Positions 27,466 through 36,405 of a stretch of DNA of 64,000 nucleotides are shown one piece after another; the first letter of the stretch is position 1, and each line of letters starts with the position of its first letter. The position numbers and the translations under genes are program-made. The notes under the pieces are model-generated. The model was given only the letters and a program-made list of their open reading frames with translations, did not search any database and was not told where the DNA came from. The DNA is from Acidovorax sp. CCYZU-2555 (GTDB taxonomy: Bacteria; Pseudomonadota; Gammaproteobacteria; Burkholderiales; Burkholderiaceae_C), in assembly GCF_018413525.1 (NCBI RefSeq), contig NZ_JAHCDD010000010.1, positions 36,335 to 100,334 of the forward strand, written 5' to 3'.

Positions 27466-27498
27466 CACGCCCGCCAGACTTGGGGCCTGGCGGGCGTG
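27466..27498 (-). terminator. Terminator-like hairpin after the indolepyruvate oxidoreductase gene
   Basis: A perfect 12-bp stem (CACGCCCGCCAG / CTGGCGGGCGTG) with a 9-nt loop. On the minus strand it is followed by CTGTATTTGT, a weak T-tract. It lies 159 nt past the oxidoreductase stop and upstream of yajC. Confidence 0.5.
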
Positions 27499-27544
27499 AC
27501 AAGTTCCCTTGGGGGGGCTTGGGGGCGTTACAGGAGGACAGGCC

Positions 27545-27621
27545 GTTCATGGTTCGACGGGGCCGCCAAGGCAAGCTCACCACGAACGGGGGATGTCCGT
27601 TCGCCCTGAGCCCGTCGAAGG
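27545..27621. repeat. REP-like palindromic repeat, copy 2
   Basis: GGTTCGACGGGGC...AAGCTCACCACGAACGG faces CCGTTCGCCCTGAGCCCGTCGAAGG. It is the same family as 15847, with a short insertion in the left arm. Confidence 0.75.
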
Positions 27622-27656
27622 GTGGACGTCCTGGCCTCGATGAACTCGCACATACC

Positions 27657-30600
27657 TCAATGCGCCACGGCGCTGCGCTGCGGCGCATCACCCGCCACCC
27701 GCGCCACCGGCCCGCGCCACTGCGCAATCAGCCCCGCACGCTTGGTCTGGGCCGCCTCGAGGTGGCGTTCCTTCACATGGCCGTAGCCGCGAATACCTTC
27801 GGGAATGCTCGCGATCTCCACGGCCAGCGCCAGGCGCTCGTTGCTCAAGCCCTTCAGCAGCTCGGTGATGTCTTCGCGATAGGACACGATCAGCGCGCGC
27901 TCGGTGCGGCGCTCCTCGGTGTAGCCGAACACGTCGAAAGCCGTGCCGCGCAGACCGCGCAGGCGGGCCAGCACGCCGAAAGCGCTGCGCACCCAGGGGC
28001 CGAACGTCTTCTTGCGCAGATGGCCCTGGTCGTCCTTTTGCGCCAGCAGCGGCGGCGCGAGGTGGTGGACCAGCTTGTAGTCGCCTTCGAACATGTTGGC
28101 CAGCTTGGTCGTGAACGCCGCGTCGGTGTGCAGGCGCGCGACTTCGTACTCATCCTTATAGGCCATCAGCTTGAACAGGTAGCGCGCCACGGCTTCGGAC
28201 AGGCGCGTGCCCTTGCCCAGCGCCTGTTCGGCGGAATGCACCTGATCGACCAGCGCCTTGTAGCTGTCGGCATAGGCCGCGTTCTGGTAGCCCGTGAGGA
28301 ATTCGACGCGCTTGGCGACGATTTCTTCGAGGCCCGGCTTCTTCGCGAAGTGGATGACCTGCGTGGCCTGGTACAGCGCCTGGACTTCGGCCAGGTCGTG
28401 GGCGCAGCGGCGGCCCCATTCGAACGCCGCCTTGTTGTTCTCTATTTGCACGCCGTTGAGCTCCATGGAGCGCATCAGCGCGGCATGCGACAGCGGCACG
28501 CGGCCCTTTTGCCAGGCGTAGCCCAGCAGCAGCGGGTTGGCGTAGATGCTGTCGCCTATGAGTTGCACCGCCGCCTGCTCGGCGTCGAAGCTGCCGACCA
28601 GGCCGGGACCGACCGCGCTTTCGATCGCGCTGGCGCAGCTGCCGCCAGGAAACTGCCAGTCGGGATCGTGCACGAACGCCGCCGTGGGCGTCGCGTGGTT
28701 GTTGAGCGCGACATAGGTGCGGCCGGGCTGCATCACGGCCAGCGTCGACTTGTGTGCGGCGACGATGGGGTCGCAGCCTATCACCAGGTCGGCCTTGGCG
28801 GTGTCGACCTTGGTGGTGTAGATGGCTTCGGGGCGCAGCGCGATCTGGATATGGCTCCAGGTGGCGCCGCCCTTTTGGGCCAGACCGCCTGCGTCCTGCG
28901 TGACGACGCCCTTGCCGTCGAGGTGGGCCGCCATGCCCAGCAGCGAGCCAATGGTGATTACGCCCGTGCCGCCCACGCCGCCGACGACGATGCCCCAGGC
29001 GCTTTCGGCCAGCGGCAGCACTGGCTCGGGCAGAGGCGGCAGCAGATTGAGCTGGCCTTTCTTCTCTTTTTTCGGCTTCTTCAGCGTTCCGCCTTCAACG
29101 GTAACGAAACTCGGGCAAAAACCCTTGAGGCAGGAGTAGTCCTTGTTGCAGCTGTTCTGGTTGATGCGGCGCTTGCGGCCGAAGTCGGTCTCGACAGGCT
29201 CCACCGAAAGGCAGTTCGACTGCACCGAGCAATCGCCACAGCCTTCGCAGACCAGTTCGTTGATCACCACCACGCGGTCGGGCGTGGCCAGCGTGCCGCG
29301 CTTGCGGCGGCGGCGCTTTTCGGTGGCGCAGGTCTGGTCATAGATCAGCGCCGTGCAGCCGGGCGTGGCGCGCAGCTCGCGCTGGATGCGGTCGAGTTCG
29401 TCGCGGTGGAAGACTTCGACGCCCGCAGGCAGGTCGTCCAGCAGTTCGGGGTGGCCGGCGCGCGCCGCGCTGCCTTTCACATGGTGGGTGCGGCCTTCGT
29501 ATTTGCCGGGCTCGTCGGTGACCACGACCAGCTTCACGATGCCTTCGGCGCGCAGGCTGTGCGCGATCTGCGCGACCGAATGGCCTTCGGGCCGTTCACC
29601 GACCTGCTGGCCGCCGGTCATCGCGACCGCGTCGTTGTACAGGATCTTGTAGGTGATGTTCACGCCCGCGGCAATGCTCTGGCGAATCGCCAGCAGGCCG
29701 CTGTGGAAGTAGGTACCGTCGCCCAGGTTGGCGAACACATGGGGTTCGGTGGTGAACGGCTGCTGGCCTACCCAGGTCACGCCTTCGCCGCCCATCTGGG
29801 TGAACGTCGACGTATTGCGGTCGGGCATCCAGTTGGCCATGTAGTGGCAGCCGATGCCGGCGACCGCGCGCGAGCCGTCTGGCACGCGCGTGCTGGTGTT
29901 GTGCGGGCAGCCGCTGCAGAACCAGGGCTGGCGCTCGCCGGTCTCGACCAGCGGCGCGGCCAGCGCGCGTTCGCGGGCTTCGATGACGGCCAGGCGCTGG
30001 TCCATGCGCGCGACGATGTCGTCGGGCACGCCCAGCTTCTTCAGGCGCTTGGCGATGGCCTTGGCGATGATCGCCGGCGTGAGGTCGGCCTTGGCGCGCA
30101 GCAGCCAGTTCTGGCTGGGGTTGGGCTGGCTCCATTCGCCGCCCGAGGTATCGCCTTCGCCTTCGTCGAACTTGCCCAGCACGTTGGGGCGCACGTCGGA
30201 GCGCCAGTTGTAGAGCTCTTCCTTGATCTGGTATTCGATGACCTGGCGCTTTTCCTCGACGACCAGGATTTCCTGCAGGCCGCGCGCGAACTCGCGCGTG
30301 ATCGTGGCTTCGAGCGGCCAGACCACGTTGACCTTGTGCACGCGAATGCCCAGGTGGCGGCAGACGTCGTCGTCCAGGCCCAGGTCGACCAGCGCCTGGC
30401 GCATGTCGTTATAGGCCTTGCCGCTGGCGATCAGGCCGAAGCGGTCGTTCGCGCCTTCGACCACGTTGTAGTTGAGGCGGTTGGCGCGCACATAGGCCAG
30501 GGCCGCGTACCACTTGTAGTCCATCATCCGTGCTTCCTGCTCCAGCGGCGCGTCGGGCCAGCGGATGTGCAGGCCGCCGGGCGGCATCACGAAGTCTTCG

Positions 30601-31304
30601 GGCAGCACGATCTTCACGCGGTCGGGATCGATGGAGACGCTGGCCGACGACTCGACGACTTCCTGGATGGTCTTCACTCCCGACCACAGGCCCGAGAAGC
30701 GGCTCATCGCGATGCCGTGCAAGCCCATGTCGAGGATGTCCTGCACGCTGCTCGGGAAAAACACCGGCGTGCTGCAGGCCTTGAAGATGTGGTCGCTCTG
30801 GTGGGCGGCCGTGCTGCTCTTGCTGATATGGTCGTCGCCGGCGATCGCCAGCACGCCGCCATGCTTGGCCGTGCCCGCCATGTTGGCGTGCTTGAACACG
30901 TCGGAGCAGCGGTCCACGCCCGGTCCCTTGCCGTACCAGATGCCGAACACGCCGTCGAACTTCTTGGTGTCGGGGTAGATGTCGAGCTGCTGCGTGCCCC
31001 ACACGGCGGTCGCGGCGAGTTCTTCGTTGACGCCGGGCTGGAACACGATGTCGTGCTGGGCCAGATGCTTCTTGGCGGCCCATAGCGACTGGTCGTACAC
31101 ACCTAGCGGTGAGCCGCGGTAGCCGCTGATGAAACCCGCGGTGCGCAGGCCGGCGGCGGCGTCGCGCTGTTGCTGCAGCATGGGCAGGCGCACCAGCGCC
31201 TGCACCCCGCTCATGAATGCGCGGCCCTGGGCCAACGCGTATTTGTCATCCAGGGTGACTGTTTCCAGTGCAAGCCGCAGGTGCTCGGGCAGGGGGGCAT
31301 TCAT
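27657..31304 (-). CDS. Indolepyruvate ferredoxin oxidoreductase, fused alpha and beta subunits
   Basis: Thiamine-diphosphate enzyme that oxidatively decarboxylates aryl-pyruvates (from Phe, Tyr, Trp breakdown) to acyl-CoA. It has 1215 residues, fusing what are separate IorA and IorB chains in archaea. The N-terminal pyrimidine-binding part starts GFISGYRGSPLGVYDQ; the TPP part has GIGCHYMANW and LGDGTYFHSG. The ferredoxin-like segment is near residues 655-710 (CEGCGDCSVQSNC, then CNKDYSCLKGFC). The C-terminal gamma-type domain begins WGIVVGGVGGTGVITIG, followed by a DUF6537-like tail. It is divergent from an Lrp/AsnC regulator that probably controls it. Confidence 0.92.
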   Translation of the reverse strand: MNAPLPEHLRLALETVTLDDKYALAQGRAFMSGVQALVRLPMLQQQRDAAAGLRTAGFISGYRGSPLGVYDQSLWAAKKHLAQHDIVFQPGVNEELAATAVWGTQQLDIYPDTKKFDGVFGIWYGKGPGVDRCSDVFKHANMAGTAKHGGVLAIAGDDHISKSSTAAHQSDHIFKACSTPVFFPSSVQDILDMGLHGIAMSRFSGLWSGVKTIQEVVESSASVSIDPDRVKIVLPEDFVMPPGGLHIRWPDAPLEQEARMMDYKWYAALAYVRANRLNYNVVEGANDRFGLIASGKAYNDMRQALVDLGLDDDVCRHLGIRVHKVNVVWPLEATITREFARGLQEILVVEEKRQVIEYQIKEELYNWRSDVRPNVLGKFDEGEGDTSGGEWSQPNPSQNWLLRAKADLTPAIIAKAIAKRLKKLGVPDDIVARMDQRLAVIEARERALAAPLVETGERQPWFCSGCPHNTSTRVPDGSRAVAGIGCHYMANWMPDRNTSTFTQMGGEGVTWVGQQPFTTEPHVFANLGDGTYFHSGLLAIRQSIAAGVNITYKILYNDAVAMTGGQQVGERPEGHSVAQIAHSLRAEGIVKLVVVTDEPGKYEGRTHHVKGSAARAGHPELLDDLPAGVEVFHRDELDRIQRELRATPGCTALIYDQTCATEKRRRRKRGTLATPDRVVVINELVCEGCGDCSVQSNCLSVEPVETDFGRKRRINQNSCNKDYSCLKGFCPSFVTVEGGTLKKPKKEKKGQLNLLPPLPEPVLPLAESAWGIVVGGVGGTGVITIGSLLGMAAHLDGKGVVTQDAGGLAQKGGATWSHIQIALRPEAIYTTKVDTAKADLVIGCDPIVAAHKSTLAVMQPGRTYVALNNHATPTAAFVHDPDWQFPGGSCASAIESAVGPGLVGSFDAEQAAVQLIGDSIYANPLLLGYAWQKGRVPLSHAALMRSMELNGVQIENNKAAFEWGRRCAHDLAEVQALYQATQVIHFAKKPGLEEIVAKRVEFLTGYQNAAYADSYKALVDQVHSAEQALGKGTRLSEAVARYLFKLMAYKDEYEVARLHTDAAFTTKLANMFEGDYKLVHHLAPPLLAQKDDQGHLRKKTFGPWVRSAFGVLARLRGLRGTAFDVFGYTEERRTERALIVSYREDITELLKGLSNERLALAVEIASIPEGIRGYGHVKERHLEAAQTKRAGLIAQWRGPVARVAGDAPQRSAVAH

Positions 31305-31482
31305 AACTTGTCTCCATCGAGGTGGAAAGGTGCTTTTCTTGCGCCGGAAAACTTCCTGGCGCAGGCACTTTGTTTTGTCTTGATCTCCCGTTCAGTGTAT
31401 TCCTGAGTCAGCGATAAGTGATTGCGTTGTATGCGCTGTTTTCGCTATTCTCGGAAAGATTCTTGCTCTAAATGGAGTGATT

Positions 31483-31986
31483 TTGAACACATTGGACAAA
31501 TTTGACGTAGCCATCCTTGCGCAGCTCCAGGCGGATGCGCGTTTGACCAACGCCGAGTTGGCGCAGCGCGTGGGCCTGTCGGCCGCGCCTTGCTGGCGGC
31601 GCGTGCGCGCGCTCGAGGAGGCGGGCTTCATCAAGGGCTACCACGCCGAGATCGACCGCCACAAGATAGGCCTGGGCGTGCTGGCCTTCGTGCGCCTGGA
31701 CGCGGTGCGCACTTCGGGGCCGCTGACGCTCGAGACCGAGGAGGCGATACGCAAGATTCCCGAAGTGGTGTCCTGCCACTACATCAGCGGCTCGGGCACG
31801 TTCGAGCTGCAGGTCGTGACGCGCGACCTCGACAGTTTCGCGCAGTTCGCGCGCAACGTGCTGCTCAACCTGCCCAACGTCAAGGACGTGCACACCAGCT
31901 TTTCGCTGGGCGAAATCAAGGCCAGCGCCGCGCTGCCGCTCGAGCATCTGCTGCGTCCGGCGCCGGGAAATAGCTATGCTCGTTAA
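31483..31986 (+). CDS. Lrp/AsnC-family transcriptional regulator
   Basis: A 167-residue leucine-responsive-type regulator. The helix-turn-helix is in residues 1-60 (LQADARLTNAELAQRVGLSA, APCWRRVRALEEAGFIKGY), followed by the RAM ligand-binding and oligomerisation domain (IPEVVSCHYISGSGTFELQV). The TTG at 31483 (MNTLDKFDVAIL) is preferred because GGAG lies 5 nt before it; the GTG at 31477 overlaps that GGAG. It is divergent from the indolepyruvate oxidoreductase gene across an AT-richer 178-bp spacer, a typical arrangement for regulators of amino-acid breakdown genes. Confidence 0.92.
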   Translation: MNTLDKFDVAILAQLQADARLTNAELAQRVGLSAAPCWRRVRALEEAGFIKGYHAEIDRHKIGLGVLAFVRLDAVRTSGPLTLETEEAIRKIPEVVSCHYISGSGTFELQVVTRDLDSFAQFARNVLLNLPNVKDVHTSFSLGEIKASAALPLEHLLRPAPGNSYAR

Positions 31987-32023
31987 ATAGGTATCGACAG
32001 CGTGCGGGGGAGTGCATCAGCCC

Positions 32024-32142
32024 ATGAAACTGGCGTGTCCCAGCAAGGGGGCAGCGAGCAAGGGCCGCCCCGCAGCGAGGCTGCCGTCCCCCTCCACCGA
32101 AGGTTGAGAGGGGGAAGCGGCGTAAGCCGCTCAGGGGGTGCT
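32024..32142 (-). repeat. 119-bp dispersed intergenic repeat, copy A
   Basis: The reverse complement reads AGCACCCCCTGAGCGGCTTA and continues as in copies at 37062 and 55794. It spans 119 bp, ending TGGGACACGCCAGTTTCA, almost identical to copy B. It sits directly before the EntS-like gene and its end overlaps the earliest possible start of that gene. Confidence 0.85.
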
Positions 32143-32170
32143 TTTCAATTTCAAGCAAAATCACGTCCAC

Positions 32171-33940
32171 ATGCCAGACGAGATATCGCCCCAATCGCCC
32201 CCATCGCCCTCCGCCCGTGTATCGCCGCCAGGCGAGGGCGCCCGCCCACCTTCCCCGGCGGGCCGCCCGCCCGCAGGGGGATTGCTCGAAGATCCTTCGG
32301 GCATGGCCGATACGGACCGGGCCAGCGCCCAGGCCGCGGCCAGCCAGGCCGCGCAGCACAAGGCGTCCCAGGCGGTCTGGGCACCGCTGAGCCAGCCCAC
32401 GTTCCGCATGCTGTGGCTGGTCTGGGTCGCGGCCAATACCTGCATGTGGATGAACGACGTCGCCGCCGCCTGGCTGATGACTTCGCTGACCACTTCTCCG
32501 GTGCTGGTGGCGCTGGTGCAGTCTGCGTCCACGCTGCCGGTGTTCCTGCTGGGCCTGCCCAGCGGCGCACTGGCCGACATTCTCGATCGGCGGCGCTACT
32601 TCATCGTCACCCAGTTCTGGGTCGCGGCCGTCGCCGTGGTGCTGTGCCTGGCCGTGCTGTCAGGCTACATGACGCCTTATCTGCTGCTGGCCCTGACCTT
32701 TGCCAACGGCATAGGCCTGGCGATGCGCTGGCCGGTGTTCTCGGCGCTGATTCCCGAACTGGTGTCCAAGCAGCAACTGCCGTCGGCGATGGCGCTCAAC
32801 GCCGTGGCGATGAATGCCTCGCGCATCATCGGCCCGCTGGTCGCGGGCGCGATCATCGCGAGCCTGGGCAGCGCCTGGGTGTTCGTGCTCAATGCGACGC
32901 TGTCGGTGATTTCGGCGCTGGTGCTGATCCGCTGGAAGCGCCAGCACACCGACAGCCCGCTGGGCCGAGAACGCCTGCCCAGCGCGATGCGCGTGGGCCT
33001 GCAGTTCGTGCGCGAGTCGCCGCGCATGCGCGCCGTGCTGCTGCGCACCATCTGCTTCTTCTTCCAGACCACGGCCATCATGGCGCTGATGCCGCTGGTC
33101 GCCCAGCGTCTGCATGTCGGCGAGGAGGGCGGGGCGGCGACGTTCACGCTGCTGCTGGCCTCGATGGGCGCGGGCGCGATCATCGGCGCCACATTGCTGC
33201 CGCGGCTGCGCCAGGCGCTGCCGCGCGAGAAACTGATACTCACGGGCGTCAGCGTGCAGGCGCTGGCGACCATCACCGTGGCGCTGGCGCCGCATCTGGC
33301 CGTGGCCGTGGCGGCGATGCTGCTGGCCGGCATGGCGCTGATCTCGACCGCCAATACGCTGGGCGTCGCGGCGCAGATGTCGCTGCCCAACTGGGTGCGC
33401 GCGCGCGGCATGTCGATCTACCAGATGTCCATCATGGGCGGCACGGCGCTGGGCGCGGCGCTTTGGGGCCAGGTGGCGTCCATTACTTCGGTCTCGACCA
33501 GCCTGATCATCGCGGCCTTCAGCGGCGTGATCGCGATGCTGCTGGTGCAGCGCCTTTCTTCCGACCGGCAGATCGAGGAAGATCTGAGCCCGTCCAAGGC
33601 CTTCAAGGCGCCCGAAGCGACCATGGCTCCCGAAGCCGGGCGCGTGGTCGTGACCATCGAATACATCATCCAGCCCGCGCAGACCAAGGAGTTCCGCCAG
33701 CTGATGCAGGAAAGCCGGCGCAGTCGCATGCGCCAGGGCGCCTTGGGCTGGACGCTGCTGCACAGCATGAGTCAGCCCGAGCGCTTCGTCGAGCAGATCA
33801 TCGACGAATCCTGGACCGAGCACCTGCGCCGCTTCGACCGCGTCACGGCCTATGACGTCTCGCTGCGCGACCGCAAGCTGGCCTTCCATGTGGGCGAAGG
33901 GCCGCCGCGCGTCACGCGCTATTTCGCCGAATCCTCATAG
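32171..33940 (+). CDS. EntS-like MFS transporter with C-terminal ABM-like domain
   Basis: Major facilitator of the MFS_3 (enterobactin-exporter-like) family, about 589 residues from the ATG at 32171. Twelve membrane segments span about residues 80-490, with the signature LPSGALADILDRRRYFIVTQ between segments 2 and 3. The soluble C-terminal domain (VVVTIEYIIQPAQTKEFRQL to RKLAFHVGEG) resembles a dimeric alpha-beta barrel (ABM) fold and is usual for this subgroup. The first 45 residues are Pro/Gly-rich low complexity. No ribosome binding site is clear, and the ATG at 32303 (MADTDRASAQ) is a credible alternative. Substrate unknown. Confidence 0.85.
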   Translation: MPDEISPQSPPSPSARVSPPGEGARPPSPAGRPPAGGLLEDPSGMADTDRASAQAAASQAAQHKASQAVWAPLSQPTFRMLWLVWVAANTCMWMNDVAAAWLMTSLTTSPVLVALVQSASTLPVFLLGLPSGALADILDRRRYFIVTQFWVAAVAVVLCLAVLSGYMTPYLLLALTFANGIGLAMRWPVFSALIPELVSKQQLPSAMALNAVAMNASRIIGPLVAGAIIASLGSAWVFVLNATLSVISALVLIRWKRQHTDSPLGRERLPSAMRVGLQFVRESPRMRAVLLRTICFFFQTTAIMALMPLVAQRLHVGEEGGAATFTLLLASMGAGAIIGATLLPRLRQALPREKLILTGVSVQALATITVALAPHLAVAVAAMLLAGMALISTANTLGVAAQMSLPNWVRARGMSIYQMSIMGGTALGAALWGQVASITSVSTSLIIAAFSGVIAMLLVQRLSSDRQIEEDLSPSKAFKAPEATMAPEAGRVVVTIEYIIQPAQTKEFRQLMQESRRSRMRQGALGWTLLHSMSQPERFVEQIIDESWTEHLRRFDRVTAYDVSLRDRKLAFHVGEGPPRVTRYFAESS

Positions 33941-34849
33941 GTCGCCCGACGCTCCACTGCCTGGGTTGGTATGCGAGGGTGGTGAGATCGTACCGACCAC
34001 TTCCACATCGCTGATGTCGCTGTCGGAGTCTGTCCAGTAGGTCTCCTGGCTGCGGGCCAGCGCCTGCGGGTACTCGGCGTCGTGCCGGTCCGACGCGCGC
34101 TGCATGGGCGGCAGGACCGCAGGCAGCCGCGTCAGCGGCGGCAAAGCGCTTTGGGGCACGTTCCCGGTGGTGGCCGCGGGCCGTGACTGGTGTGCGAGCC
34201 AGGCATTGTCGAATGCCGCGGACAGCGACGGCCTCTGCACCTGGTCGATATCCGGCTGGAAGCTGCTGGGCTCCTCCTCGTCCTGCGGCAAGGGAATCCG
34301 CATGATCTGGTGGATGCTGTCGAACTCCGGCGTCACATGCCGCAGCAGCACCGGGCTGCTGTCGGGGCTGGACAGCAGCAATTCCGGGGCAGAGGACAGC
34401 TCGTTCGGAAGACCCACCGTGCCCTCCAGGCTGGTCAGCGGCGAGCCGGCAATCTCGCGCAGGCCGCCCGGCAGCGCCGGCGGGTGCAGCTGCTGGCCAT
34501 CGTTGGATGCCCGCGGGGTCGATTCCTCGATGTCGATGTGAAGCGCCGGCAGCTGGGGCTGGCTGGGTGCCGGCGGCAATGGTGCGGGCGGCATGCGCGG
34601 CGCGTACAACAATTCCACCGGTCCAGGGTCGGGCTGGTTTGCCAGATCGTCCTCGGATTCCAGGCTGTCGTCGGGGAGCGAGAGCGGAGGGGATGGGGTG
34701 GTGTCTTTGCTGGGATCTGTTGGCATGTGGATAAAGTGCAGTGAAGGAATGAAGAGCCTGCGTCCGGCAGCTTGCATTTTTCCTGCAGGCCGCATGCCCG
34801 CACCGTCGGCAGCGTGCGCTGCCCGAAGTCGGCGCAGGAAGTGCGCCAT
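33935..34849 (-). CDS. Proline/serine-rich low-complexity protein, unknown function
   Basis: A 304-residue protein from the ATG at 34849 (MAHFLRRLRAAHAAD), preceded by AGGA at a long spacing; an ATG at 34726 (MPTDPSKDTT) is possible. The first 40 residues are basic. The rest is disordered-looking: rich in Pro, Ser, Asp and Glu, with acidic clusters DDSLESEDD and YWTDSDSDISDVEVV. No membrane segment, signal peptide or known domain was seen. Composition and third-position use are weaker than in neighbours, and the promoter region is strikingly AT-rich. It could be a secreted or effector-type protein, but nothing proves it. Its stop overlaps the EntS-like gene by 6 nt. Confidence 0.6.
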   Translation of the reverse strand: MAHFLRRLRAAHAADGAGMRPAGKMQAAGRRLFIPSLHFIHMPTDPSKDTTPSPPLSLPDDSLESEDDLANQPDPGPVELLYAPRMPPAPLPPAPSQPQLPALHIDIEESTPRASNDGQQLHPPALPGGLREIAGSPLTSLEGTVGLPNELSSAPELLLSSPDSSPVLLRHVTPEFDSIHQIMRIPLPQDEEEPSSFQPDIDQVQRPSLSAAFDNAWLAHQSRPAATTGNVPQSALPPLTRLPAVLPPMQRASDRHDAEYPQALARSQETYWTDSDSDISDVEVVGTISPPSHTNPGSGASGDL

Positions 34850-34933
34850 TGTAGTATTTATCCTATCGATAATCAAATATAGATAGAATTTAGCTATAAA
34901 CCGGGGCTGCCGGCGTGGCGCCGGCAGCCGCTA

Positions 34934-36106
34934 TCAGCGGTTGGCGCCCGGCGTCAGATGGCGTGGCCAGAAGGTCCACAGCCGCAGCGTCTGCTTGAGC
35001 CGTCCGGCGATCTCGCCGGCTTCCACGCCCCAGCCGGTGAAGTAGTCGGCGCGCACCGCGCCCAGGATGGCGCTGCCCGTGTCCTGGGCAAACACCATGC
35101 GGTTGAGGGCCACCGTGGGGCCTGGCGTCGACAACCAGACCGGCGTGCCATAGGGAATGCTCTGGCGGTCCACGGCGATCGAGCGGCCGGGCGTCAGCGG
35201 CACGCCCAGCGCGCCCTTGGGGCCGAATTCGGCGTCCAGGCCTTCGAGCGCTTCCTCGCGGAAGAACACATAGCGCGGGTTGCTCCACAGCATTTCGTTG
35301 ACGCGCGCCGGGTTGGCCGCGATCCAGGCGCTGATGCCTGGCCAGGTCGCGTCGCGCACCAGGTTCTGGTCGAGCAGCCAGCGGCCCACGCTCTTGTAGG
35401 GTTGGTCGTTGGTGCCCGCATAAGCCACGCGCACCAGGCGCACCTGGCCGTTGGGCTCGGTCAGGCGCAGCCGGCCCGAGCCCTGGATATGCAGTACCAG
35501 CGCGTCGACGGGATCACGCAGCCAGGCGATCGCGCGACCGGCCAGCGCGGCCTGGGCCTCGGGCAGGGTGTCGATCTGCTGGCGCGAGTACCAGGGCTTG
35601 CGCGTGCCAAAACCCGTGGGCACCTGGTACAGCGGCACGTTGTAGCCATTGCCGGGCAGGCGCGCGGCGTCGAGCTGGGGTTCGTAGTAGGCGGTCAGCA
35701 GGCCTTCCGGGCTGCCGTTGCTGGCTTCGACACGGTAGGGCTGGAACTTGGCGAGCATCCAGGCGCGCTGCTCGTCGCCGGTGGCGATGCTCAGGCGGCG
35801 CACTTCGCTGCACAGGCCGGCGAACGCCGGCGTAGGGCGCTCGCAGTTCTTCACCCAGGCATTCCAGGCCTCGTGCAGCGCGTCGCTTTCAAAGCCGGGC
35901 AGCTCGGTCCAGGGAACGGGCAGCCAGCGGCTCTTGGGAAACGTGACGGGCGCGGCCGTGATGGGCGCCGGCGTGCTCAGGGAACCCTGGGGCCGCAGCT
36001 CGGGAATGGGCGAAGGATCGACGGGCGGAAGGGCTGTGGTGGAACACGCGGCAAGCGTTCCTACAATCAACGCCATTGACGCAAGGCGCAGGAGGTTGAG
36101 ATTCAT
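34934..36106 (-). CDS. mltA: Membrane-bound lytic murein transglycosylase A
   Basis: Outer-membrane lipoprotein that cleaves peptidoglycan glycan strands to 1,6-anhydro products. It has 390 residues. The signal MNLNLLRLASMALIVGTLAAC ends with a lipobox, Cys at residue 21. The MltA domain has LLTAYYEPQLDAARLP and LVLHIQGSGRLRL. The C-terminal 3D domain contains three aspartates, seen in MVFAQDTGSAILGAVRADYF. Its start codon overlaps that of a small gene on the opposite strand (CATG at 36104-36107). Confidence 0.95.
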   Translation of the reverse strand: MNLNLLRLASMALIVGTLAACSTTALPPVDPSPIPELRPQGSLSTPAPITAAPVTFPKSRWLPVPWTELPGFESDALHEAWNAWVKNCERPTPAFAGLCSEVRRLSIATGDEQRAWMLAKFQPYRVEASNGSPEGLLTAYYEPQLDAARLPGNGYNVPLYQVPTGFGTRKPWYSRQQIDTLPEAQAALAGRAIAWLRDPVDALVLHIQGSGRLRLTEPNGQVRLVRVAYAGTNDQPYKSVGRWLLDQNLVRDATWPGISAWIAANPARVNEMLWSNPRYVFFREEALEGLDAEFGPKGALGVPLTPGRSIAVDRQSIPYGTPVWLSTPGPTVALNRMVFAQDTGSAILGAVRADYFTGWGVEAGEIAGRLKQTLRLWTFWPRHLTPGANR

Positions 36107-36257
36107 GGGGCTGATTTTGCTTGAAGCGTTGCTGGCATTGATCGTTTTGATCGCTATTGTCTGGTGGACCATGTTTTCCGGGCGCAAACGCGGGGAACTT
36201 CCTGCGGCGCATTCAGAGGATGACACGCCGCCGGGACCTCCCGGGCCGAGGCCCTGA
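36105..36257 (+). CDS. 50-residue single-pass membrane protein, head-to-head with mltA
   Basis: Starts MGLILLEALLALIVLIAIVW: one N-terminal membrane segment (residues 2-22), then FSGRKRGE and a short acidic, Pro-rich tail (HSEDDTPPGPPGPRP). The positive residues after the segment predict an outside-N, inside-C topology. A perfect AGGAGG at 36090-36095 sits 9 nt before the ATG, which strongly supports translation. The Shine-Dalgarno lies inside the first codons of mltA on the other strand. No function is known to me. Confidence 0.7.
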   Translation: MGLILLEALLALIVLIAIVWWTMFSGRKRGELPAAHSEDDTPPGPPGPRP

Positions 36258-36405
36258 CCCACGCTCCGGTTGTCGTGTCTGTCCTACGGGCGTGGGGATG
36301 AGAGGCTGATACGCTGGGCAGCAATTCGTTTTACACGAGGGCGCCTGCGTCGGCAGGTTTCCACGTGGCAGGTAGCGCCCGGATCATTTACGTGAAGGAG
36401 TTCAT

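Noticed and set aside
27426..31085. A very long open frame on the plus strand antisense to the indolepyruvate oxidoreductase
   Set aside because: It is a GC-driven shadow; its translation is Arg/Ala/His-rich with no domain, while the minus strand has a complete known enzyme.
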